A stretch of 64,000 nucleotides of DNA. It comes from Aquila chrysaetos chrysaetos. Lineage: Eukaryota; Chordata; Aves; Accipitriformes; Accipitridae. The notes beneath the pieces are model-generated. The model searched no databases and was not told the origin of the DNA. It saw nothing but the letters and a program-made list of their open reading frames with translations. The stretch lies in the NCBI RefSeq assembly GCF_900496995.4, contig NC_044019.1, positions 4,003,501 to 4,067,500 on the forward strand, written 5' to 3'. Shown one piece after another: positions 48,751 to 61,900 of this stretch. Position 1 is the stretch's first letter. Each line of letters begins with the position of its first letter. The translations under genes were made by a program, and so were the position numbers.

Positions 48751-51733
48751 GCATCTGGGTTGCTGGCTTTTGGCGGGCGGCAGCCTTTCGCGCTGAGGTT
48801 GAGAAACTTGGTTTTCACGTGGTGGCGAAGGTACCTGTGCTGCGGCCTCCGCGGTGGAAGCGGGCGAGAGCGATAGGTGTAGCAGCAAGGGATGCGAGTA
48901 AGAGCTTGTGTGGGTCGTGCCTGGAGCAGGGATGGATGGCCTCGTGGCGGTGAAAACGCAGTGGGTGTCTGACTCACCTCTGACATACGAAATGAGAAGG
49001 GAAACTGTGGTGAAATGAGATCCACGTTCTTAGGCGTGGGAGGTACCTCATCGGTGTCTTGGAATGAGGGCATGCTTTCCAGGTGTCCACATGCAGAACG
49101 CACCACCAAAGCGCAGATTCTTAAGCGTTTGCTTGTTGTGAGCATGTTTTAAGCAGTATTTTGGAGCCCTGCCCTCCTGAGTATCTAAGTATGCTAAGTT
49201 TTCTATGAAATACAACAATTAACATATTTCTGAATAAAGAGCGGTTTATTCTAGTAGAGGCTGGAAAGCTGGCTTTTGAAAGTTCTAGTGAGCGTAATGT
49301 CCCATATCTGTTTCTAGTTGAGTTGAGGTTTATGTATGCAGTGGCTGGAAACTTGAGCAAACTCATACAATGCAGATGTTAGCTTTGCATAAGTGAAACA
49401 GTTGATAGTGAGCTCTGACTGTAACAAAATTGTCACAATATACTGCTTATCCTAGTTGTAGTGAATCTCTACGTGAGAGTAGAGAGTATCTTGTTGCTTT
49501 AGACTCTTTCAGGTGTTTAGAAAACAGTGCTTGGAATGTTAAAGAAAAAGCATCCATTGCTTAAAAGTTAATATTTAAGACGGCTAGTCTTAGGAAAATA
49601 GTTCACATATAAGCAATTCCTTATATAATTACTTAGTTTTCAAAAGTCATTCAAAATCATGTGCTTTCCATTACTTTTGAGGTGACTGGCTGGAAAGGTG
49701 GAGTGAGAGAAGGAGGGAAAACCAGAAAAAGATGAGAACACCAGATGATGAGTGTGTTCAGCATGTAGAGCTGTTGTAGTTGTGTGAACAGCTGAGACAG
49801 ACATCTGGCTTCTTGTACTAACTTCTCCTGGAATGCTTTAGTTCAGAAATAGGATTTTTAGCCTTTGTTTCATGTGGCATTTTGATAAATAGAAGTAGTC
49901 AGTGATTTCAAAGTACTGTCCCACAGAAAGAAAAGAGAAGCTAGTGTGAAGTCTTGCCTCTTTGGAAATCTAACCAGAGAGAGGTACTTCTACATGCATT
50001 GTGGCTCTTTCTCTTGTTTCTCTTGCTCTCCTTTTTCTCCTTTTTTTTTTTTTTTTTAACCTCTTTTCTTTGCCCCCCAGAATTCAAAGAGATTACATAC
50101 AGGTAGCTTCTATATAACTATAGATTTCTAAATTCCTGTAACTACTACAGTTATTTATTCAACTTATCTTAATTGTCACCATCAACTTACACAAACCCAG
50201 TAAATACAGTTATCAGTAGGTAGCATCGTAGTGTTAGAAGCTAAGCAGCTAGGCTGAACAAACAGCATGATTGAGATACTTAACTCTTGTAGGATTTTTG
50301 TTTGCTTTTAAAATTAAGACCAATTTTCCCATCCTTGTTCCCTCTCCAATCTTAAAATGCAGAGCTAGGCACAGCTGTCACTAATCGACACATGTGAGCG
50401 TAGTTGAGAGCTGCAAAGCTGAAGAGTTTTGGAGGAGGTGAAGCAATGAAGGAATTGTCCTGCAGTAAAACTCTGGTGGCAGGGTTTTCTACATGTGTAA
50501 ATCTGAAGCAAATTATATGAAGTGATAGAAAAATAATTTCTAGTCACAGAAGAGAGTTAGAAATGTAAAATCCTGGGTTGCATTGAAAAATGTGAATATC
50601 CTGTCTCCCTGAATGTTATTTTTTTTGCCAACTTCTACAGTATCCTTTTTAACAAGTTGATCTAAGGGTTCACAACCTTTCTCATTTGAAATTTTACAGC
50701 TGTAGTTCTTTAAAGTACCTTCCCCAACATTCACTACCTAGATTAAATGGACTGTTTGGCCTCAGCCCTTCATAAACACTTCCAAAGTTATTCCTGACCA
50801 ATCTTCCCCCCTGCCCCTTCCCCACCAAATTTTCAACAGCTGCCTTCCCTGTTCTTCTTTATACTGCTTTTTACATTCTGCTGTTTTTCCTTCCTTTTGC
50901 TTTCTGCCTTTTTTACCCCTTTTTTTCCCTTTCAGTTTAGTTTTACTCCCCATCTATAGCTCTAAGGTACTTCAGGCTGTGTGCAAGCGCTGCGTAACAT
51001 GGCATACCAGCGCTGCCATTAGCAGCTTTGCTCCTGTGTACTGCGACTGAAGCCTTGGATGCCAGTGGTACAGCATCGCAGCTTCAAGTGAATATTGCTA
51101 CCTGTACTCTGAAAAACCTGATGAATCCCAATCTAATACCATGTGCAAGTGCGATAAAGACTTATGCTATTTAGAAGTATTACAGTATCTGTGGAAAGAA
51201 CATTATTATAATTAAAACATAACTGTGCTTTCAATAGATCTCCAAAACCAACAAACTAATGGTAGGAATTGTGAGATCTCATGTTATTTCCACAGTGTAT
51301 GTTCAAAACTTTGCCTTTTCACTTCTTAAGCTATCCGTTGCCATTGTTTTACAATGCTTGAGTGATTAACATTTTATACCTTTGACACTGTGCATGCATT
51401 AAAACCTTAATTGTTAATTAAAGTATTCATTGCAGCTTGTCATCAGTTAAGCAATTAAAGTTTACTTGTTACTGCTTGTTTCTAACTCTTCCCAGTCCTC
51501 ATCCTTGATCTATTTAAAATACTTAAGCTTTATTGCTGTTACTGCTTGTTTTGGCTCTACTGAGTCATATTGGCACTTGGTACCAATTTTGTAGCTGGTT
51601 AAGTTTCAAGATGAATTCCACATGTTACTGGCTTAACTTACGCTGTCACATCAGCTGACTTATGCTATGTATCATGGGTTTCCTGACAATAGTCCTTAAA
51701 CACTGTATGTTCCTTTAGAATTAGGATTTTTAG

Positions 51734-51768
<35 letters not shown>

Positions 51769-54700
51769 CCCTTTATCACAGGCATTACCTGGGCTGGCAG
51801 CCAAGTGAATGCCTGGGAGGATGTGTATGTGTCTGTAATCTCCAAGTGGTTACTGAGATACCCACTGATGGAATAAAGGCAGTCTGTGCCCCTGGGCATC
51901 TCATACTGGGCAGCATTTCTTGATACCACGATCCCTTTGCTAAGATACTCATGTGGTTCTGTATGCCACCTAACTTCGGATATGGCTTATTTCCAAGGCC
52001 TTGAGTTTTGACTCTGCTGACAGCCAAATAAACTGTAAGGAAAAACGGTTCATTACTAACTCCAGGAATGTGGCCTTTTTTTAGGCGCTTTTTTTTTTTT
52101 TTTTTTTAAATCCATAACGATTATTCCTACTGATTTATTCTGGCACTTTTTTATAAGCTTCCTATACAGGGAAAAACATTTTCTTCTCAACCTGCCCTGG
52201 AGGTCTGTAACAAACCAGCAGTGCTACCTTTTAGTACTTAAATTCAGGTCTCAAATCTAATTTAGCTTACATTTAAACGTGTTCTACTGTGTCAACCCCA
52301 ACGGTACATGCAATATTGCTTCCCTCTGCCAGTGACTTTCATTCCCTGCACACTGCAATTCCTCTAGCTTTATGTGTTCTGTACTCTGGTGTTTTCAGCT
52401 GAGTTACCATAGTGGGCTAACAGTTTCTCTTGTTTCAGTATTACAATACTGATTGCTGATTATATGCCTGTGGTTCAGCAGTCTATTACACTTGCTTCCA
52501 GAATTACTGGAAGGGTTTTCTATTTTGTCTTCCTTTACTTACATTTCCATAGTTTGGCGATTGATATATTCTATGCCATATCAAGACACTGAATAAGTAG
52601 TCAGGGAGGTTTCCTGGGATTCTTTACATTTCTCTTCCTTTTCAAAAATTTAGTTGGCAAGTGTTTCACATAATAGTTTCCAATATACATACCACATCCC
52701 AGCAGTCATTTTCTGTCTTGCATACTTGCTGTGCTTGTTCTGTACTACTTTTTTAATCCACTAGTAATAATCTCACATATATATATATTTGTGTGTTTAC
52801 ATATATAAAGTTTTTTTTATTTGAAAATCTCCAGTGATATTCAGTCAGCATCCCCACTGTTCTGTCTGGCATTGGATGGGTAACCTTGAGATGGTGGTTG
52901 TTGACTCCTCGGTAATTTCACAGCTATGCTAAATTTCACCTTTCTAAAGCCTACCTCTGCATTTAGCACCCTGCCAGCCTTAAGATGCCTTCCACTCCAT
53001 TGTCTTGTGTGAGTCAGGCTGCAGAATGAAACATGCCATCAGTTCTGTTAAGATTCACTTTCCAGCCTTTGGGACTTGCTGGTAATAGTGGGATACAATA
53101 GAGGCTTGATTTGCTACCAGTTTGGATTTGGGGTGCATAATTTGTGTGTTTTTTCTAGTGATTTTTTGGCAATATTTTACCTTACAGCAAGCACAATATC
53201 TGCTTCTGTGGGGCAGTAAAAAGAGAACAAAGAACAAGGGGGGGGGGGGGGGGAAGGGGGGAGGGAAGGAAATGGCATCTGGCACTTGATGGGGGGGAGA
53301 AAGAATAAGGAGGAAAATTATTTGTTTGAAAATTTGAAGGGGGAACACAGCCACTGTTGGGCTCTGAATAAATCTTTATGTTCAGTATACATTAGCAATC
53401 AACTGACCTTCCACAGAATTTGCAGCAGTGTAATCACTGCTCCTTCCCGCTTGGTACCCTGCTCTTCTCATGAATGTGTCCATCCTTCCCCCCCGTCTTG
53501 TATTACCCTACAAGATTAGATACCGTATGCTGGTTTTATAGGGAAAGCCCTGTCTTCCTTAAACCTCTGTCACATCACTGAAGTCAGCTTTTTTGACATG
53601 TGTCAGAAAATTGGATAACCCAGATCTTAGGTATTTATCTGCAACAATCTTCCCCTGTATTGAGAACAAACTTGGAATTATAATTGGCATCATGGAATAT
53701 ATTTGAGCCTTTCTAACATAAGGGCTACAGAGGTTAGAAAGCACTTCTGCCTAGTGAGTGTTATCTCTAAGTGAGGACACTGACGCAGCAGCTATCAAAA
53801 TTGGAGAAATGTGTGGATGTGCCCAGAAAGATCAATGACTATCAGAGGTTCACAGACACCAAATGGCTGGTGCTGGATTCCGAAGGAGTGCCGGATGAGT
53901 GTGTTGGAGAGGAGGTGCAGTGGGGACAGAAACTAGATAACAATAGAAATGCACTGAAGGGAAGAACCGTGCCTGGAAAGAATCAAGGGATTGAAGAGCA
54001 AAGATGAAGTGAAAGTGAGAGCAGAGAAAGGGAGGAGGGCTATTGCTAAATTTTGTTAGTCATTTCATTCATGTCATCTTATTTGAACGGTCTGTCGTAT
54101 GAAACAAAACAGCTGAAGAGTGATTAGCCTGTCCAAAGGAGAGGTCCGTTAGCCTGTTTTTCTTTGGGGTTTAATTCTTGCTGGACGTTTTTCAGCTATC
54201 ACTAATTTAAATGTTCACTGAAGAAGTGTCTGTTCACTAAGCACTTGTAAATTAACTGATGAACTGTGTGCTTGCCAGGAACAACAAATCCCGGTGTGCA
54301 AGTGTACCTTTATGGAAGAAGGGAAGCCGAGATTTGTGTTCCTTTCTTCCTACAAAGATTCATTGCCATCTGCAGACTGCAGTGTGCAGCAAAGACACCC
54401 GAGCTGGTTGTAACCCAGCAGTGTATGTAACCGTGGCAGCGTGGAAGCTCAGCACAGTGTGTAAAACCGGCCCATTTCGAGGAGGCGGCTTATGTCTTTA
54501 GGCTGCTACCTATGTCGATTTTAAAGCTGGGGTGGAGTGTTTCGTTATGGACTGCAGTCTCTGGCTCTGCAGTCCTGCATGCTTTAATTGGGGGCGGCAG
54601 GGGGTCCTGAGGTAAAAAACCCAACTGATTGAGTAGAGTACCTTTAAAATGTTTTCTATGAGTGCGTGTATGCCTGTGGACTCATGCAGTTGAATGCATA

Positions 54701-57700
54701 TGTAGACTATATTACACAAGAGTGAACTTTGTTGCTGAGGCCAACATAAGTGGATGAAGTCTTTTATAAAAGGAAATAACTTTCTTGTGCCTTAGTCTTG
54801 TACTCATTAAATTCTTAATTGCTTTAGAGTCCTTCAGATGACTGAGAAGTAGGCTCTTTAATATTGTTGGGAAAACCTTATTACAAATGTTGTATTGTTA
54901 CAATTCCACTTTAAAAAGTGGTAAATGTCACCATGGCCTTTGGATTGATATGAATTTAATATTAGAAATCACTTTAATGGCTGTATTACAGAACTCTTAT
55001 TCAGCAAATGCTTTAACTTAGAGTGGCACTTAACAGTTGAAAAGCATTAGTTCTGACAACCCTAATTTGCTAGGAAAAATGTAGTCTCTCTGTAGATTTC
55101 AGTGGCAGAAAAATAAACAATAGCCATAACTTTAACCCAGGAAAAAGTGCCTACACAACACAACTGCTTTTCCAGCTAAACAGACAGAATAATGATTGCC
55201 TGGGTGTGATGCCTTTATGTATTTTCTCAAATCTTAAGAGCTGCACGTGTACAATTCAACAACATGGTCAAAATGAACGGAGTGGTGACTGCATCCCCAA
55301 ATGCCTGTCACCTTTTATGTCTAAGTATTCTCTGAATGCAGCTGCTTTTTACAGATTTCTGTTGAGGATGTAGACTTTAAATATGCAAGCATAATCTTGC
55401 ATATTTAGGTAAACATTAGCATTTAAGGTTTTTTGGTGGGTTTTGTTTGTTGTTTGTTGTGGGTTGGGTTTGGTTTTTTTTAATATTTATACTGTAGTTT
55501 CATTCTTCTTGAAGAGTAATTTTTGACTAAGTGGCTGGGGGTGGTTCTATAAAAACTGAAAAAAGCAGTATCTTAAGTTTTCCAGGTGTGTGTGTCATTA
55601 ATTTTGTTTCCATTGAATTAAAGTGCTTCCTATAGCCTCTTTACTTGCATTTTTTTTTGTCAGTCCCATTATGTTAAACTCCAGATACAGAATATTCAAA
55701 AAAGTGGGTGGGGGGAAGCCGAGGTGGGTTAAATGTAGGAATACTTGCTTATTTGTCTCGGACTTCAGAAGTGTATTTGCTATGAAGTCCTTCTTTAGTT
55801 TGTGCTGATTTAAAGCATGTCCTTGTTTGAGCATGTTTGAGAGCATATATGTAAGTGGTTCCACTGAAGCAATTCCTTTCGGGTGTCTAGTCACAGTGAA
55901 AACCTTGGCATTGGACTTTTAGGAGAAAGCCTGGTAACATACAGCAAGTAAGAAGGCTAAGCAAAAACTCTTCCATTGAGGGAAGCTGTAGGGCCAGGAC
56001 AGTTGATAAGGGTCACTTTCATGCACATGCAATTAATCTTTGATTCACAAGAAATCAAAAGTGTTTTCCAAGTCATGTGGTTTAGAAGCTGACCTTGTGT
56101 TACAAGTAACGTGAGTGATAATTGGACAAGTAGTTCAGTTGCTTCTAAGCTTCTGTTGGTTCATAACAGTTTTCGTAGAAGTTTGCTATTTTGTATCTTC
56201 TCTGAAGCTCTGAACAACTTCCTAAAAAAGCCACATGTCTGTGAACAGTGCAGAAACTTGACCCTACCTGGCACTGTGCATGCAAACTCTTGGCAACTTA
56301 TCAGTAAACATTCCAGGGCAAAGTTCTACTGGTTTTGTTGGCAGTATGATAGAGGAGGAAAAATAAGTTACCACAAGGAAAAACTGCCCTTGATTTAAGG
56401 AATAAAAATATATTTTTAAAAATCCACCTTTGTTACAACCCAATACGGTGCAACAAGGTAGCTGCATTTTGGGAAACTGGAGTAACATACTAGATTTCTG
56501 AGTGCTGGGTTTTAGGGAAAGAGGGGTTTTGCTTCCTCCTTTTTTTAGCAGAATGGATTGGGCTGATCCCTCAGGTGCTCCTGTGTCAGTTAGGTGCGAT
56601 CTCAAAACATTTTATGCTCCGTAGCCAAGAAGGATCATCAATGGTTTAAAATGCAGGACTGAGAATAAGGGAATGTGGCTTTGAAATAATGAAAAAAATA
56701 GACGTTAGACTGTCTGCTCTCAAGTCTCATGTGCCTCCATTTTTCTGTTAGTTTGTTGTTTCTTTTTTTTTTAATGGATGCATTTACTTTAATATGGATG
56801 TTTTCAAATATAACACTGACAACTCAGTATCAAAACAGTCTTCCTAATTGCTATAGTTATAGGCTTAAAATATATCTCAATTTATTGGTGTTGCAGTTTG
56901 TCTGTGTTAAATGTGGAAAATGAGTGAACATCTGCAGTCTGTTGAAGAGAGGGAACACAGAAATTTCTGAGCTCCAAGAGTGCAAACTAGAAGGGAAACA
57001 CTTCAGCTGTGATAGCATACCTGTTGGCAAGACTTTGCTTTGTAAAAATACACTGCAAAGCTAAAGGGAGATTGTTGCTGAATGTCTTGTAAGAGCAGCA
57101 AGCCTTCTGTTTCTTTGCTACTTTAAAAACAAATGCAGTTGAATATAATTAACTTCATTAGACCAAGCCTGATTTTAATGTAATAATAAAACTACCTATT
57201 TTGTAAAATTATCTGGAATGAAACTTTCTTATCTGTATTAGTTGTCTATAGTTTTTATTCCTGAGCTTTTAATTAAAAAAAAAAAAAGTAGTATTAAGTC
57301 TCTCTATTGGAAACACTGACCTGAAATTATCTTTTTTTTTTTTTTTTTTTTTTTTTTTACCAGTACTTTTCTGTATCTGAAGTTCCTGGTAGTGTGGGCC
57401 CTAGTACTGTTGGCAGATTTTGTCCTGGAGTTCAGATTTGAATATCTGTGGCCATTCTGGCTCTTCATCAGGAGTGTTTACGATTCCTTCAGATACCAGG
57501 GTTTGGTAAGTATAACACAAAATTGCTGTCCCTTTGTAGGGAAATCCTGCAAAGTTTCAGGGCATATTCCATGTTATACAACTAACTTAATGGCGCTGAT
57601 GATCATTTTCACAAGAGGACGAATTTTCTAATGACTAGGTGACCTGGGCTCAAGGCTCTTCTCTCTGACTGCCTATTTTATCTCTGGCAAGTGGCAGTGA

Positions 57701-58869
57701 CATACATAGCTATCAAATTTTCACCATAGGAAAATACTGTTTGAATTCCTGAGATTAGTGAATTGGTTTAGGTCCCTATATAACAGGGTTTTGTTTAAAA
57801 TAAAACAGAAGCCCTTGCCTGTTTAGATATTTACTACTCTTTCAGAGTAAATGACACTGCTGGTTGTTTGGTGGTTGTTTTTTTTTTTCCAGGAGAATAT
57901 AGCAATGATAATACTATATCAACAGTGTAAATGAAAGTCTTCAAACAAAATAATAAGGAATAAATATAGCTGTTTGGAGACTCCTTGGAAGAGTAGATGG
58001 GTGCAATTTCACAAATTGTGCCTGTTAATTGGCTAAGTTTCTACTTTTGTTGGCTAGACTGCTCCATTTCTTTGCCCTGATTATGAACAGCACTAGTGTT
58101 TCTATGTTGAAATCATTGTGGTGTCACCATTAATAAACTGGTAATTGCTGGAATAAACCAAAACACTCTTCTTTCCCCCCACCCCTCCTTTCTTTTAGGC
58201 CTTTTCAGTATTTTTTGTTTGTGTAGCATTCACATCAAATATAATATGTCTGCTCTTCATACCAATACAATGGCTGTTTTTTGCTGCCAGCACGTATGTT
58301 TGGGTACAGTATGTCTGGCACACAGGTAGGTCACTATTCTTTATTTACAACTTACTGATTTGAATGTATATCTTACAGCTTTTAGTAACCTGCAGAAACC
58401 CTATTCTATTTGTTACCACATTTGTTTTAATGCCATTTTGTTATAGTTAAAAAATGTTCTTTTGCTTTCATTGGTATGCCGATTTGCACTTGATACATGT
58501 CTGGGTGCATCTTGTAGTTATCATTAAAGCTTGACCAATGGAACTGAAGGTGTATAAACAGGAATTCCAGAGCAGTAAAAAAAGAAGAAAAAAAAAAAAA
58601 GAAAAAAAAATTTCCTGACGTCAAAACACTTCTGCAGCAATTCAACAAATACAGAGCACATACGAAAAGTTTGTGAAACGGTGTTACTTTCTTCCTACTA
58701 CTCGATCAGTGTGCTGTTAATTTTGGATATTATCATAGTTTAAATTTGTATTAGTCAAATCTGTATCAACTGGATTCAGTTTCTGAGCAAAAAGGCTGGT
58801 AATACCAGTGGCTGCCCCAACAGTTTGAGACATGTATGGAGAAATCTTCTCCCCTCCCCCTCCCCCCCC

Positions 58870-58901
<32 letters not shown>

Positions 58902-61900
58902 TTTATCCTTAGTTGTTTGGGTTTGTTTTAAAAAATCCTTGGGTTCTGGGGCAGCAGTTGGATTGGGGGGAGGTGGTTTAGTTTGCATGAGCACTAATAC
59001 TTGATATGGGTTATGTGTATGTCTTTCCCTCAATCAAAAAATTTTAGGAATAAATCTTGATTTTTTTTTTTTTTTTTTTTTTTTTCTTAGAGGTAACTTT
59101 TCACTACCCAAGTCCTTGGGATTTGGGGCTTTTGTAATATTTCATGTTAGACTTGCCATCACATCATAAGAATTTGCAGGATAACATGGATCATTTCTCA
59201 GCTTACTGGTGAAAGCAGTCATCTTTCTGACGAGTTAGTCATTTATAATAATGACAATGTGGGAGCTAATGGAAGATACTGTGAACCAGTTGCTGCCCAA
59301 TTTAAAATACGTAGAAAATCTGGAGTTATTTTTAGGATTGTATTAATATGTTAAAGTGTTATCTGAAGTCATTCTCAGGGTTGATGTTTAGAAACCCCAA
59401 AGGAAAAACCTGACGGGCCAGTTTTAACTGTAGCTATTGAGCTTGTTTAATATTTGAATTCACTGCAATGTTGGGGATTCTTCTTTTTAAATGTTTATCT
59501 TAGTTGATGGGAACTTACTATTTTTTTTTTTTTTTTTAAGAAGTAATGATCTTTTTAGGTGGTATGTCCACCTAGCTGAAATGTTGAGTTCCTTTAAGCT
59601 GACAGTTTCTGCTATAGGTTTCTCATTTATGCAGAGTGAAGCTATTCAAGAGAGACCAAACTGGAGACCACAGTAAATAACATCAGGGCCTCAGAGTAAT
59701 GGTCTTTTTAGTTTCAAAGTTGAGACCTGTTTCCACATCAGCACACTATATGTTGATGTCAGAATGTAATCAAGAATTTTGTTTATTTTGATGAAGCCTG
59801 TGGCATGTAACTGGAATTGATTTGTGGAAATTTACAGTGGCTATATTGCAAGCCACAGTGATGTTTTCCATTGGCCAAGAGGTTTAAGACCTTAGTTTTG
59901 CTTGGCTACTATTTTACATTCTCACCAGTAGTGCTGGAGAGAGAAATCAATACAGCGTCCTAAATGTTCTCCTGATGTAGAGTTTTGAGTCGCAGACTGT
60001 TGTCTGCATTACTGTATATGGAGTAACCAGTACTGTGCTTACTCACTCCTGTTTTTCTCAGCTGATTTGCTCACTGCTGCTACTAAGATATACCTAACTT
60101 GGAGTGAAAAAGTAGTCCAAGCTTACCACTTCTGACTCAAACATCATAAGCTGTAACATTACCTCATCTTCTGCAGTTACTTCCATTCGTGTTCCTTCTC
60201 TGTATAGGGTTTTGTGCCAAGCTATTTCATTAGCTCTGCATCTGTTATTTTTCACTGATGCCTTATAAAAGTAATAAAGCAAGATAAGGAGACAAAAGTT
60301 TAGAGTTGGCTTAAAATAAAGACATCCTAGATACTTTATTCTGAAAAAAACCTCTTACAATTCACTATATCTGTCTGAAAATTTCCCTTAACTTTTGGAA
60401 TGTTTTAAACATAACTTTAAAATATTTGCTGCTTGTAATATATTACTAAGGTGTTTCTCTTTTTCTCTTCTCTCAATAGAGAGGGGTGTGTGCTTACCAA
60501 CAGTATCACTGTGGATACTTTTCGTTTATATTGAAGCAGCCATTAGATTTAAAGATTTAAAAAACTTCCATGTAGACCTATGTCGTCCATTTGCAGCACA
60601 CTGGTAAGTGTTTTTTTCTCCTTTTCTTATTAACCTTTATTTCAGCAGGGAAATTAATATTCAGGGCTTTTTATTTTCATTCAGGGTTTGGCTTCAGTTC
60701 TCCCCTTGCACATCTGTCATTAAATATTCCACAAGAAATGTACGCTAAACATTAACCAATTGTAACCTTTCTAAAGATACAGTGCTTGTGAGCTGTAAGG
60801 AATTTGTAGCGTGGATATTCATAGCATTTCTTGAAAGTTCTTGTCATCAGTTTACAAATTTTGTATTTACATAATGAATAGATGGTAAAAGTAGCAAAAA
60901 AATAGTTTCACTGATAATTTATGTATAATGTTACGAAAATCTTCTTCCTTTTCTGTAACAAAGCACTCCTCTTTTTCCTCTCCAATGAGAAGGATTCTCA
61001 TGAGCGTCTGATTTCATAATTCACCAGAGGAAGTGAATAAGCTTCAGGTTGAAAATCATGACAGAAAATAAAAAACAAATGCTGCTTATTACACTACTAC
61101 TTTGGAAGTGATAAGGGTGACTTCAGGCAAAAGACTTAAACTGCACAGTATCCGTATCTGGAAGAAGTGAACTTTTATTCTGCAAGTTTTTAGTGTAGTA
61201 TGCGTTGATTGGGCTATGTTTAAAAAGTGTCCTGTTTTTCCTGGAGTCATTTGGTCCAATTCCCTGTGATACAGTCTCCAATAAATTAGACATCTGTCAT
61301 TTTAATTTATATTGTCTACATTGTGCACTAAATCCCTTAAACACTAATTAAGTTCTATAATAGGTTACAAAAGCACTTTAGGAGCTGTGAAGAAAGGTCT
61401 TTCTGCTGCTGAATTGGATGCAAACATTTCAGCTTGTCATCAGAGTTTTAGAACTGTAGCTACAGCTGGCTTTACACAGTGTTACAAAAGAAGCATTGGC
61501 AGAGATAATGTCAGATGCATATGCAAATGATTCTTGCATTCTGGCAGCTTACTTAGAAATGCAATTTGCACAGTGCTATTACTGAGCAAAGAATGAGAAG
61601 ATTTTAATGGTTAATAGTCACCTGCATCTGAGTTTTCCCCTGATCTAGGATACCTTCAGTGTTTAAAATGCAACTTCCCTATGCTTTGTTGAAATACTTG
61701 TCAAAGATATATTTATTTTTATACAGGGGTGTTTGCTCATTGATTGAGTATCCTTGTTAATAAACACACTAGCATGATTTGTTAGCATTCTGTATTGGTG
61801 CAGTTGTCACAAGCTAGTAAGAATACTTAAATTCTGCATGATGAAGCTGATACTCAAAAAAATAATTCCAAAGGTCTGTTATGCTGCTGTCATCCCTGTC

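Larger units (their letters stand above)
48140..57363 (+). other. MACO1: MACO1 intron 1
   Basis: A 9.2-kb intron. The first 600 bp belong to the CpG island; the remainder is AT-rich unique DNA. It holds simple repeats: T tracts near 50,041 and 52,089, a TA array at 51,736-51,766, a G16 tract at 53,238-53,253 and the T27 tract at the 3' acceptor. The 78-codon open frame at 53,771-54,007 was considered and not accepted. No LINE or LTR was recognised. Confidence 0.55.

Noticed and set aside
53771-54007. 78-codon charged open frame in MACO1 intron 1
   Set aside because: The composition looks protein-like at first, but there is no homology that I recognise, no suitable splice sites and no second exon.
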